Source: Pseudeuparius sepicola | Lineage: Eukaryota > Arthropoda > Insecta > Coleoptera > Anthribidae | Reading direction: 5' to 3' | Assembly (NCBI GenBank): GCA_963920635.1 | Contig: OY987298.1 | Coordinates: 69,089,949 to 69,153,948, forward strand | DNA length: 64,000 nt | Shown: one piece after another, positions 54,054 to 64,000 of the stretch | How the letters are laid out: every line of letters starts with the position of its first letter | Numbering within the stretch: position 1 is the stretch's first letter | Program-made: the position numbers and the translations under genes | The notes under the pieces: generated by a model | What the model was told of the DNA's origin: nothing | What the model saw: the letters and a program-made list of their open reading frames with translations, nothing else | The model's database searches: none

Positions 54054-56345
54054 GTGGAGTCAACTAGGAAAATAACTTCGAAGAAATTCCGGGAGTTTTA
54101 GATTTTGTTGGAATGTGTTCGTTTTGATGTCTTGAAACAAAATCCGAAGAGTCCGCAGCGCAAAATAGTGTGCGATTTTTTTTATTTGACAATAACTGTC
54201 AAAAATATAGGTTTTTTGTTAATAACTTATTTAATAAGTGTTTTTATAGAATTTAAGTAAGACCATTCGAAAGAGCAGGCAATTTCTTAAAAAAAATGTA
54301 TTTACATATTTTTTGTAAAATAATTAAGTAATGAATGAGAATTTTTTTAAAATCATACGTTTTCATGCTTCCTCGTATTTAAGAGGCAGCCGAAATTGAG
54401 AGCGGCGCGTGGAGCGCAAGACAGTTAAACAGTAATAACTTTTTACACAACAACTAATTCATATGCAACAAAGTTTATTGGAAAATGACACCGTAAAGCA
54501 ATTAAAAAAATCTTGTAGCATTAATTTCCATGAAGGGATACGCCTGTCACATTATTGTAAAGTTGAAATTGATCAAAATTTCCTGCATTTTCACAATAAT
54601 TGACCGTACATGGTCAATTTGTAATATTTTCGAGCAATATAAGATTACGATAGCAAACCTCGTTTGTTTTTTTTTTTTTTTTCAATTTGGAACAGAGATT
54701 TTTCATAAATTCTTGCTATCGTATATTTAATATTTATTTCAAACGCTCATAATATCCGCATAAAATTATATATTGAAACTCAATAAGTAACTTTTTTGAA
54801 GCTTAAAACGTTTGCTTTTTGATAGCATAAGTTATTTTAATGTATTTCTCTTTTTTCTCGTTTATTTTTGGAGTAATCCGCCTTATAATTAATTTACCAA
54901 AATGCAGAACTCAATTTTTCTTATTTTTAAATCCAAGAATGAAGCTGAAGGAGGTTTCTTACAGGGATGAGACCAATCCTAAGTGAAAGTACACGTTTTA
55001 AACTTCCGATTTCCTAGTCAAAAGATTTTTTCTACATAATTTCCTCTCGTGATTATCAGCTTTTGAAAAAAAAAACTCTTTTCATGTGTTCTCAGCTTTC
55101 ATACAATAATACGAATTCAATAATAAATATAATAATTTCCACTTTCTTTCTCGTAAATACTTCATACATGTTTGTATACTACTATAGTCCCCATTTTCGA
55201 TCCACTGAGAACATGCGTTTGTATGTGTGTATGTATGTGCGTGTGTTTGTGAGGCGTGTTAGTCGGCAGGTAGTCGGCAGATGTCATTCTGTTCCCTTGG
55301 AGCACAGCTTGTATTGACGTGGGGACGAATGGCACAGCCTAAATATATATATCCCCCCCCCCCCCCGTAAATCCAAGCTATATACAGGATGTTTTATTAA
55401 GGGTGAAGAGGTACCATATCTCAGAAATTAATAGTCCTGAAGCTTTGGGAAAAAATCTTCTTTAGTAATATGGTCACGAAAAATCGCTGGAAATTATATT
55501 TAAGTTTGTAGGTCGGCCGCTAGGGGGCGTATTCGCAACAGTAAATTTGAAAAATGAGTTTTCTCAAAAAAATATCTAATAAATATCAAAAATAATTTTA
55601 TTGCACTCTTCAGCAAATACTGAACAATTTTCGTTAAGAATTTTTTGCTCTTGCTCTTCAAATAGAGGTGAGACGGGCGGATAAACATCGACTTGAAAAA
55701 ATGCTGCTAACTCCGGTTTGGTTTAACCGAATTGGTTGAATTTGGGCTTGTTGAAGACAGATTTCCTTCTTCTATCAAATGATTGTCCAGTAAAGAATAA
55801 TTATTAACATGTTATTTGAAAGAAGGTAGGTATTTGTTTTCAAAGATTTTCGTGGTCAAGCATGCCATGAAATACATAAATAAAAAATCTGCTTGAGCTT
55901 TTCGTGAACAGCTAGATTTTCACTTTTTATTCCCTTAAACGTATTTCTAATTTACTTACCTTACCTGTCGTATTGATGAGATTATCTCGGAAAAAAAAAT
56001 TTAAAATTTGATTATTCTTGCATTCGACTTCATTTTTACTAGGCGTCATTTTATTTTTCATTTTTTTTTACTTCATATTCATAATCAGCATCTCAAAAAA
56101 CATAAAAATATACATTTTCATTGAAAAATAATGATTCTACAATTAATTGTAGACGATTTTTGAGAAATTTCGGTGAAAGATCGATTTTTTGATTTTTTTA
56201 TTTTCAAAATAAAAAGCGCACTTTTGCAACCTGCGGACTTTTAAATAAAAGTATGTTTGAAGGTGTTTCAAAAGGTTTTATTCAAATCCATGACTTCCCT
56301 AATTAATTCCTAATTAACACCATTTTTCGTCTACGTTGACTCCAC
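54054..56345. mobile_element. 2.3-kb TA-flanked insertion in the Penelope-like element
   Basis: The ends GTGGAGTCAAC / GTTGACTCCAC are inverted and flanked by TA. The Penelope-like sequence is continuous across it when compared with the other arm at 57130-57190. Diverged inner inverted words 'gtccgcagcgcaaaatagtg' and 'cacttttgcaacctgcggac' suggest longer arms. Contents include a run of about 15 C at 55352, a TG-rich stretch near 55215-55250 and a CAGGATG-type end near 55384. No transposase frame. Confidence 0.6.
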
Positions 56346-56399
56346 TATATGATTGTTATTAAAAGAGTGTTCACATATTTTCGAAATTTGATTTTGCCT

Positions 56400-57350
56400 G
56401 ATATAATTTTTGGAGATATGTAGATGACATATTTGTTATATGGGAACATGGAGTAGATGATTTAAATTCATTATTAAATTTTATAAACTCACAAGAACCT
56501 TCTATTAAGTTTACCTTAGAAATTGCAAATAATAATCAATTACCTTTCTTAGATGTTTCTATACTGAAATCAGATAGTATAGAAACTAGTATCTATAGAA
56601 AACCAACACATACTAATAGATATCTCCATTTTAATTCCAACCATCATATTAGTGTTAAAAAAGGAGTAATTAATAGTTTGTATGACAGGGCTAAAGAGAT
56701 TTGTTCTAATAACACAAAATTTGAGGAGGAAATTAAACATATAAAACATGTTCTTGAGAAGAATAGTTGTTATCCTACAGAATTTATTGAGCAAGTTTTT
56801 TTACGATTGCCAACAAAATAACAATGCTAATAGAATTAGAGAAATAAATCTGGTGGACCGACCAGTAAATTTAATTATTCCTTATATTCCTGGACTACCA
56901 GATAAACTAAAACGCATAGGCAATCGTTTTAATGTCAGAACAGTATTTAAAACCAAAAATACATTAAGATCGATGCTAGTTAAAACGAAACCATTTAATG
57001 AGGTACAAAGTTCAAAAAAATGCATTTATAAAATTCCTTGCGAATGTGGAAAGTTCTAGGTTAGGGAGACTTGTAGGCCATTTAACGTTCGTTTAAAAGA
57101 ACATAAAAATTATATCAGGCAAAATCAAATTTCGAAGTCGAAAATATGTGAACACTCTTTTAATAACAATTATAGGATTTTGTGGGATAGTTCCAAATCA
57201 ATTCTCAAAGAAGAAGTAGGAAATAGACGAAAAATTAAAGAATCAGCATCTATTCTAGGAAATACAGACAAATGTGTTGCTGAATGTTCAGTGGAATTCA
57301 GTAAAATATTACTGTCACTTATTCAAAGGGAAGTTAGTATAAATAATTAG
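56400..57350 (+). pseudogene. Penelope-like RT and GIY-YIG-type region, degenerate
   Basis: Starting near 56400 the plus strand reads FWRYVDDIFVIWEHGVDDLN, then IKFTLEIANNNQLPFLDVSI and IYRKPTHTNRYLHFNSNHHI followed by NSLYDRAKEIC. These are the RT catalytic YVDD and the 'FLD...YRKPTHT...LHxxSxHH' signature of Penelope-like elements. Frame changes near 56810 lead to 56850-57059 with IPYIPGLPDKLKR and KKCIYKIPCECGKF, then a stop where the GIY-YIG tyrosine region is expected. RLKEHKNYIRQN follows. The N-terminal RT motifs are absent, being replaced by the inverted arm. Confidence 0.8.
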
Positions 57351-57680
57351 GTATAACACAGGGTACAATATCAGAAAGGTGGCTAGGCTATTGTTTCTGT
57401 TGTCATGACATTTCAACCTGAAATTTATTAATCTGTCATTTCGCTTTGACGTGACATGATCTTTGAGAAAGGAGGAAGATGTATTCTCTGAAAGCTCAGG
57501 AGACAAATTCGTTGAAGATTTTTTTGAGTTACAAGTTCAAAGTTTAGTTCATTTATTGTTAAGGATTTATTAATTTTCCAGGCAACTTGAAAAAGTTGTC
57601 TTTTAACCAGTTTGGTGGAGAAAAACCTAATTAAAATTCAATGGATCTGTTTACGCCACAAATAAATTTTAGAAAATATG

Positions 57681-58100
57681 AACAATCTGTATATTGTGCA
57701 CTTATTGGGATTTAGGTGTAAGTAGTAGTGCAGGGGCATAGGGTTTGAGAAACAAACTTTCTGGAAAAAAAGGGCTTTGAATGGAACATTTATTTACAAG
57801 GGATTAGAAATGAATAGCTCCTATTATCTCACAGCTATTTCTTTATTTAAAAACTGAGGCCGGTTTCGTAACTATAAATTTACCTACATCCGCAGGGCAG
57901 GTAGAACCTTTACTTACCTAGCCATTATATGTTTGAATTAATTCAGCCGCAAGTGAAAGTTGAAACAATTAAAAACATTTACATCATTATCATCTTTTTT
58001 CAAGTACCTTCCTCCTCCAAATTTCCTGAAAGCTCTTGGACTATAAGTGATTATCCTTTATTTATTTACTTTGTTAAACCTTATACAATTGTAGTCTTTG
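57681..58100. other. No clear gene
   Basis: AT-rich sequence leading into the candidate exon at 58118. The plus-strand frame 57929-58117 is in the same frame as that exon but is rich in I/F/Y/V and ends in TAG at the acceptor, so it is taken as intron. Confidence 0.3.
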
Positions 58101-58117
58101 ATGACATAATTTTATAG

Positions 58118-58266
58118 ATTAATGAAACCACTTACTATTCACTTCCAATCCCTTATTATGCAGAACAATTATCCAATCAAACATTGATAGATGATGTTCA
58201 ACTGGCCCTAATGTGGTTAAAGGTTCAAGAAGAATTGGGTAATAGAATCGTTAATTTAATTTTATA
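58118..58266 (+). CDS. Candidate exon, unrecognised protein
   Basis: After acceptor tgacataattttatag a frame reads INETTYYSLPIPYYAEQLSN, QTLIDDVQLALMWLKVQEEL and GNRIVNLIL, then TAA at 58264-58266. The polar, helix-like composition differs from flanking frames. It would be a terminal exon, but no poly(A) signal is near and no upstream exon was found. It lies inside the 7.2-kb TIR shell, so it could be captured or element-derived. No family recognised. Confidence 0.35.
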
Positions 58267-58796
58267 ATTCAGCAATTACAGAAGTTTTTTTATACACAAA
58301 CCCTTCATAATATGCACCTTTGCTGATATGAAAATTATTTAACACCTGTAAAATAATAGTAAAATTGCCTCGACGCCAAAAAGATATGCAGTGTGTTGCC
58401 AACAAAAAGTGAGCGCCTGAATAACTCCCAAAAAATATAATTTTTGCAAAAAAGCAAATAGGCCACCGCGATATATTCACTCTTCTTGATTGGCATCGGC
58501 GTGACTCGTGTGACCCGTCGGCGGCCAGTCCCTTACTTATTATTTCATATTATCTACACAGAAAAAAATACTGTTGTGATTTTAGTGACTTCGTGTATAT
58601 AGTCACTTTTCCATTACTTTAAATATACAAGCAAATCCATGTGGTCCCAACAATATAATCTATACTTTCAAATAGTTTAAATTTCTGTTAAGAAGATGTA
58701 TTGTCACTTCGATACTAAAATTTGCATATTACAATGAAAGCATAGCCTCGGTTTTAAAATGTCTATTTAAACAATAAAATTTATTTTATTTAAATA

Positions 58797-58860
58797 ATAA
58801 TAATTCTCACCCTCACACTACTCCAGACTATATAAGAGTACCCCAGACAGAAGCAACTGA
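58797..58860 (-). repeat. SINE 3'-tail fragment, opposite orientation
   Basis: Its reverse complement reads cagttgcttctgtctggggt then 'tgagggtgagaattattatt', matching 45349-45418. It is a diverged solo 3' end. Confidence 0.5.
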
Positions 58861-61065
58861 AAAAATATTATAATGCATTGGATGAAAACAATTCTTGCAA
58901 TAAGAAGTTATAATCATGATTTAATAAAACCTCATTTTTTCTTAAGCACAACTTTTATATTCATCAATATAATGAGTAAATCATGTTTTTCAATTTTTAT
59001 GATATTCGACAAATTATTACAATTAGAATTCATGTCAAATACAAGTTAGATTGAATCAAGTACTTTTTACTTGACTGAACTAAATCTCACATTCGCAAAA
59101 AAAAATTATGACCTTGACTGAGCAATTTACCAAAACATCGATAATCGTAAATTCCTCAGTTAACGTTTTGAATCAGCCCTACACTCTATATCGTTCGTAG
59201 TCATAATGGACACTGTGCAAGCGAATGGAAATAGAAGAGCTATTAACAAACTGGGGGTTACTAGAACTTGTATCCACTAAAATTGAATGTTATTGATTTA
59301 TTGATCTCATCTGCATCATTTGTTTTGTCAATTATAAGTTGCTACACTAGCAACTTGATTTGCATTTTACACATCATTTGCTTATATTCAGGCAATAAAA
59401 TGATATATTACTAATAATAATTATGATAATTGATATTAGTGCAATTATTACAAATCCAGCAAAAATTCAACATGATGCCTCAAATTAAACGTTATGTTGT
59501 TTTGATAAAATAATGTGCTTAGAAAAGAAGTATTATTATAGAATCAGTTTCAGACCATGGTATTGATTAAATGGAATATTACATTTAAATTATTCATTCG
59601 AATTCAATATCAATTGTAATTGAATTGATTATTGTTAGTAACAAAAAAGCTTCTGCTTGAGTTTGAGGAATAACATCTCGTATTGAATTAAACCGTGTTT
59701 TTTTTACAAAGTAACAGATTTTTCTCAGTGGAGCACGCACCGCGCGCTGCCTCTGTCGTCGCACTGTGAAGGGGCAGGTTGTTGGAGTGGGGAGTTGTGG
59801 GGACTAGAGAAAGAAAAAGGATAGGCATATCTAATCGAGCGACATTTGTCCTGAATTGACTCATGCACATCAGGCGTATTTGACACATATCGTAGCCTCT
59901 TAGAGATAAGAGTTTCCCTTTAAAAGTGTCCAATTTGGACCACCCCACATGTGTACACAAATACATCAGAGCATATCAAATAGTTAGAGGCACAGCCGCT
60001 GCTTTGTGGGATAGTAGAGTCGTCTCAGAAAATCAGAACTATACGAATTTCAACTAATAAAAATATATAAAAGACAAAGATGCAAACAAGTCTGTACAAT
60101 GATATTATATGATGTATGTATAAATGTAGGCACATTTAGAAACCATATTTTTATTATTAAAATAAAAATGCGACATAATTTATCGCATCTCATGAATAGT
60201 ATAATTTAAATATACACTTGGCAATCCCATCTATAATTTACAAACAGTACACAGGTTGATGTAGTCCACTATTTATTTCTTAAGAAAAATGTGTCTAGTT
60301 TATTAATTTGGTCTGGGAACATACCAAAGAACGGTACTAAATTGAATTCAATAATGGCAATCCATTCAGAGTATATAAAAGAATATATGAATTTTATTAA
60401 GCATCTTTAACAGCAATTGACAATATGAATTTAACGTAAATTTCTTGACACATAATGTATTCCTTTAAATACATGCTATATATTTATTTTTATTCCAAAG
60501 AGTACTACTGTATAGTGAGATTAAAATGTTATAATTTAAGAAAATAACCCTATTTATAAATTTGGTGTTGCAACTGATTAATTGGTAAATTAAACAACAA
60601 TTGGAAAAACTTTTTAATTTGTCGTTGAATAAACAGTAGGCAAAAATATGTTTAATACTTTAGTCTGGGTTTATAGGATATGAACTAATCCAAAATCGTC
60701 ATCCCAAATAATGAAACATCAACCACAAAATAATATCCTCAGTAAAATTCGATTGAGCAATAGTTATTGTAATCAACATATTTTTAAACATGAAGTGACA
60801 AAAAATGTCAGTAGGGTCAATTATTTATTTATATATTTTCATATAAAATATGATATAATTTTATGAAGATTGTTGGTTGTTCTTAGGTGAAAACCAGATT
60901 TTTGTTGATTGAGAATTATGTTTCAAGGAAGTAGTTTTTTACATACGAAGAATTTTGTTGAAAAATTTACTTTACTATCATTTAGTTCACCTTGTAAACC
61001 AATTTTTGCCCCCACTTGATCGACAAACCCTCATTAACCAAACACTAGTATATTCAATATTTTGA
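58861..61065. other. AT-rich sequence, no gene seen
   Basis: Long AT-rich sequence without convincing exons. The minus-strand frame 59688-59966 crosses the right end of the TIR shell and is not a gene. A short GC-rich patch is at 59728-59815. Confidence 0.35.
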
Positions 61066-61072
61066 AACTTAC

Positions 61073-61175
61073 TTTGAAGCGAGGCCACCTCCAGGAGGCA
61101 AACCTTCTATGTTGAAGGAAATGAGTTTCTCCAGAATTAATGAGAATTCTATTTGCGCACTTCCTTCCACAATTT
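61073..61175 (-). CDS. Candidate host exon, unrecognised protein
   Basis: On the minus strand a 103-nt segment lies between a strong acceptor (attttgttttcag) and a strong donor (TTCAAA|gtaagt). It is open in one frame: IVEGSAQIEFSLILEKLISF, then NIEGLPPGGGLASK. It starts with two bases and ends with two bases of split codons. Codon use and composition are more even than in the surroundings. This is the best host-gene exon in the window. Candidate partners downstream on the same strand are 48075-48186 and 40548-40602, both phase-compatible. No family recognised. Confidence 0.5.
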
Positions 61176-61340
61176 CTGAAAACAAAATAACTCCATTTAT
61201 CAAAAATCTAAGATACAAGAGATTCATAAATATATTGAACAAAAATTGCTGAACCAACATTATTAAAAATACATATGCACAAGCGTTGTTTAAAAAAATA
61301 GTTTCTGAATTCGTGAAATGCTCTCATTAGCTTGACATTA

Positions 61341-61462
61341 CAGTTCGTGCACTCTAATCTGACACGCGAAAACCTCAGTCTAAGCTCCAGCGATCCATAA
61401 GCAGCTTATTGTGCGACGCTTAGACTGAGGTTCTCGCGTGTCAACTTAGAGTGCACGGACTG
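61341..61462. mobile_element. 122-bp palindromic MITE, TA target site
   Basis: CAGTTCGTGCACTCTAATCT / ...TTAGAGTGCACGGACTG flanked by TA, with a long stem continuing through gacacgcga and cctcagtctaagc. The loop is about 28 bases. It lies about 170 bp upstream, on the minus strand, of the candidate exon at 61073. Confidence 0.8.
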
Positions 61463-61464
61463 TA

Positions 61465-61999
61465 CTTCCGCAGTTGGGAAGCGTGAGCATAAATAGGCTA
61501 TATTTTCTTTGTTTCCATAGTAGGCACCATAAAACTGTGGATAATAGCAACTATATGCAACCTGTCGTAGCCTACAATAACATGCACTCCCTATAGCTGT
61601 TTTATTGCCACGTCAAATTCGCTGCTTCTATTTTGCATTTATTTCAGTAAAGCAGTTAGAATTATAAATTAGTGAACACACCTATTAGACAAGTTTTTCT
61701 GACCTATTTGAAATATTCTTCTTATGGATTTTACCAAGCATGTACCTATTAACGAGTTATATTGTAGAATTTGCTACCTCATCCTAGAAACTAAGCCGTA
61801 AAACCTACAATCTCAGCACAGTCTAGATGAAATCACGAAAACCTTGAAATCTTGGGAATTAGACTTTCCTATTTAAGGGCCACCCACGCTTACTTCCCTT
61901 ATTCTTTCTGTGGGAAGTGGGTCAAGCCAAGTCCGTAGAAATTCAGTGAACATGTTTTTCTAGGGAATCTGTTCGCAAGATTGCATCTTACGGAATATT
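61465..61999. other. No gene; possible decayed LTR at the right
   Basis: Around 61850-62030 the order of TATTTAAGGG-like box, cct-rich stretch and tctgttcgcaagattgc resembles an LTR with promoter just upstream of Gypsy gag remnants. No partner LTR was found, so this stays tentative. Confidence 0.3.
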
Positions 62000-62149
62000 A
62001 AGGTATATAATATTTCAAAGTTAAGTTAAGCAATTCAATTTCATTTTCAATAATTTTGCAATTTCAAATTTCAAGACTGATCAACTAGAAGAGATTTCAA
62101 ACTCGTTAAGTTCTCTAGGTTTAAGAGATAATAATAGTACTAATTTTAC

Positions 62150-63250
62150 TGAAGAAGAAATCATGAATAACCAACCTCAACCTGGACAAATAAATTATAG
62201 TTTGCTTAGATTGTGTGTCGAGTGTCAATACAATTCCTAATTTTAACAGAGATCCTCATAACACTGAAATTTTTCTAGAAAAATGTGATTTTATTATTTT
62301 CACATATTCCAACGTGAATACTGATGATCCCATAAATACCTTCCTGATACGAGGTGCTATTAGAAAATAGACCTGATGGAAGAACTAGATTTAAACGGAT
62401 TGCTAAGAAGATTGAGTTTCGGTGATCGAAGTGATTGCTTAGTACAAGAAATGCTTGTTTCACAACCTTTCAAAAATGAAAATTTTTGTAAATTTATACA
62501 AAGATTAGGAAATACTGTAGTTCCGTTGCTTCTAAAATAGATTCAGTGGAAATGACTAATGAAGACTGGGCTTTTGAAATTAAAAACTATGATGAACTTT
62601 CACTAGGAAACATTTATAAGAGCTTTATCTTGACATATTCAAGATATGGTTCATTTAAGGAATCTGGACAGTTTACAACTCGCAATATCATACATTATAA
62701 AAGAAAAAAACTTTTTGTTAACAGCTTCCAAAAATAAATTCTTACAATAATCAACAAGCTAATAACACCATGACAACCAGAAACTTTTCTGCCAAATAAT
62801 AATTTTTCACAAAACCAAACTTTTCCTGAAAGAGCTCAATTCCCATCTCCTGTAAACATCCAACCTCGATAAAATATGCCTTCCCCTTTAATAAATTACC
62901 TTGTGTTAGGTTATCAATACACAGTTCAACAATATTCACATCTTTTGAATTAGTATACATTCAAACAGATTTGACAAATCCTGAAATTTTTACCCCTAAA
63001 CACTTATTCTCGAACTATGTAGAAAATCACATGGAAAAATTAAAACATGTATATGGTGACATCCAAACGAGATTAATAGAAGAAAAAGAAAAGATACAAG
63101 GAAAATACAAATCCTTCTTGTAAAATTAATCAAACGGTATTTAAGAAAAATCTTTTCAATAGAACTAAAAAGAATAACAAGTTTTTAGGTCCATACTTAA
63201 TTATTGAAATTTTTTGATAATAATAAATTTTAAAAAGAAAAATAATAATA
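62150..63250 (+). pseudogene. Decayed Gypsy-type LTR retrotransposon (gag and integrase end)
   Basis: The region 62225-62370 reads NFNRDPHNTEIFLEKCDFII then FTYSNVNTDDPINTFLIRGA, the Gag capsid-like 'FxGdpxxlxxFlxxc' opening; more Gag-like text continues with many stops to about 62900. From about 62950 it reads TPKHLFSNYVENHMEKLKHV and YGDIQTRLIEEKEKIQGKY. The frame 63150-63220 then gives NRTKKNNKFLGPYLIIEIF, the integrase C-terminal 'KFxGPYxIxxI' box. Protease, RT and RNase H are deleted. Ty3/Gypsy is the best fit, from Gag plus the integrase box. Confidence 0.55.
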
Positions 63251-63344
63251 AAGAAGAATAAATAGTTCATATGAAGGAGTTAAAACAAACTCCTTTATTA
63301 CAGGAAAATGAAGCTGAGAATCCCTCCACTCCTGCCGCATTTTT

Positions 63345-64000
63345 TTTTATTTATTAGCAACTTAGTTTACAAACATTTACATCTAATTCTTCAAACAATA
63401 CACGAAGCATTGGTATCAAACATACACATAAGAATTCAAAACAAGGAAACAGTGCATGTATGCATGTAATATAACAGAAAATGTTAACTAACTATAAGTG
63501 CCTATTTAAATAAAACATCCTGGGTTCTCTACCAAGGTGTATTCTATTACGACAAGAAAATTTCTGTTTTTTTTTTCTTGTTCAACGTACGTTTTGGCAA
63601 TTTATGCCATCTTCAGGTACATATTAAATTTGTCTATTTTTTTTAAATTTATATAAACTTATATTCTAATGTAAAAGGTAAGACAGAAATTTTAGCCGTT
63701 TCTATTGACGAGTATGATCGCAAACGAATTTCTGTACCCATAAAACTAAAACGGGGTCAGGCAAAACCTTCTTATTGGTCAAAATCAGCCATGTGACTGA
63801 ATCATGTGATCACGTGCTTTATAAGTTGGTGTACGGTGGTTTATTGCACATTTTTTAGATGTTTTTTTTATGATTATCTAATGCCATTATAGTATTAATA
63901 AAATCTACAGTTATGCTTATAGGGTATTGCTATTTGTCATGAAACCATACTGAAATCTATCATGCTCAATGTAAACAACAGTGACATTTCAGAGTGAATA
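63345..64000. other. Possible LINE and Penelope-like tails; no gene
   Basis: A T-rich start (63340-63353, ttttttttatttatt) may be the 3' tail of a minus-strand LINE. 'acgtacgttttggcaatttatgccatcttcagg' style sequence at 63589-63618 resembles the 5' ends of Penelope-like elements, as does the phrase near 52935. No open frame of note. Both suggestions are weak. Confidence 0.3.

Larger units (their letters stand above)
53626..57680 (+). mobile_element. Penelope-like retroelement with inverted terminal copy
   Basis: The plus-strand body (56400-57350) carries Penelope-type RT and a GIY-YIG-type C-terminus. The left flank, 53626-54053 plus 56346-56410, is an inverted copy of the element's own 3' end (57130-57640); the copy is interrupted by a 2.3-kb TA-flanked insertion. 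The terminal words 'aattttaattgggtttttcg' and 'gcaacttgaaaaagttgtct' recur in the fragment at 38702-38890. Inverted terminal copies are common among Penelope-like elements. The coding region has several stops, so this copy is dead. Confidence 0.8.
52759..59948. mobile_element. 7.2-kb TIR element shell with CAGTGTGG ends
   Basis: The left 'cagtgtggtccaaattgaac' followed by 'cttttaaagggaaactctta' is inverted at 59907-59948 (taagagtttccctttaaaag, 'gtccaatttggaccacc'). The right end has a few extra bases before the terminal tgtaca. The terminus is the same family as the right end of the foldback at 25902. The interior is largely a Penelope-like element with its own insertion plus AT-rich sequence; no transposase of the shell was found. 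Confidence 0.6.

Noticed and set aside
57929..58117. Extending the candidate exon at 58118 upstream in the same frame
   Set aside because: An in-frame TAG coincides with the splice acceptor and the upstream residues are AT-driven I/F/Y/V; it is better read as intron.
45349..58860. A single 13.5-kb TIR element bounded by the SINE-tail matches
   Set aside because: The two matches carry no shared target duplication and one includes a full SINE-like body, so two independent copies in opposite orientation are more likely.
1..64000. CRISPR arrays, bacterial operons, rRNA or tRNA genes
   Set aside because: No regularly spaced short repeats, no operon-like gene series, and no rRNA or complete tRNA pattern; the content is eukaryotic repeats.

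Overview
The window looks like a repeat-saturated, AT-rich arthropod nuclear genome, most likely an insect. This is inferred from an insect-style Ty1/copia element with a tRNA-iMet anticodon-arm primer site, Penelope-like and Jockey/CR1-type retrotransposons, pogo/Tigger, hAT-type and piggyBac-type DNA elements, and many Tc1/mariner-type elements with CAGGGTG or CAGTGTG ends at TA sites. Nothing prokaryotic, viral, rRNA, tRNA or CRISPR-like was found. Nearly all recognisable coding sequence belongs to transposable elements. Only a few short, splice-bounded open exons could belong to host genes.

Layout. 1-4.8 kb: arms of a foldback family (called F1 here) and a 1.4-kb element with internal tandem repeats. 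5.2-9.9 kb: a dead pogo/Tigger element carrying a LINE and a hAT MITE. 10.8-12.4 kb: an unclassified repeat (F2) with a 921-bp insertion; a second F2 copy at 50.7 kb shows the empty site. 12.8-14.5 kb: an F1 palindrome with another palindrome at its centre. 15.46-19.98 kb: a hAT-type shell with a perfect 8-bp duplication, containing two long palindromes and a GC-rich LINE fragment. 20-29.1 kb: a run of foldback elements, several carrying pieces of one transposase superfamily (N-terminal HTH or C-terminal end). 29.13-40.13 kb: a nested stack, with a TIR element holding LINEs, one LINE split by a TTAA-flanked element, that element holding an 8-bp-TSD element, and that one holding a nearly intact copia with identical LTRs. 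40.1-49.9 kb: candidate exons, a SINE and LINE remnants. 50-52.6 kb: piggyBac-type, F2 and hAT MITEs. 52.76-59.95 kb: a 7.2-kb TIR element containing a Penelope-like element that carries an inverted copy of its own 3' end. 60-64 kb: a candidate exon, a small MITE and a decayed Gypsy-type element.

The most interesting theme is concentric palindromes. At about 12.8, 17.4, 23.1 and 26.7 kb, one inverted pair lies exactly inside another, and some arms carry transposase fragments. The 26.7-kb example has two nearly identical head-to-head copies of a transposase HTH coding segment meeting at a centre with almost no spacer. A second theme is a pair of phase-matched, partly duplicated exons on either side of the copia insertion, downstream of a THAP-like first exon, inside an element with an 8-bp target duplication.

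All homology calls come from reading translated motifs by eye. No database search was possible, so clade names are provisional and element ends are usually good to a few bases only where a target-site duplication is stated.
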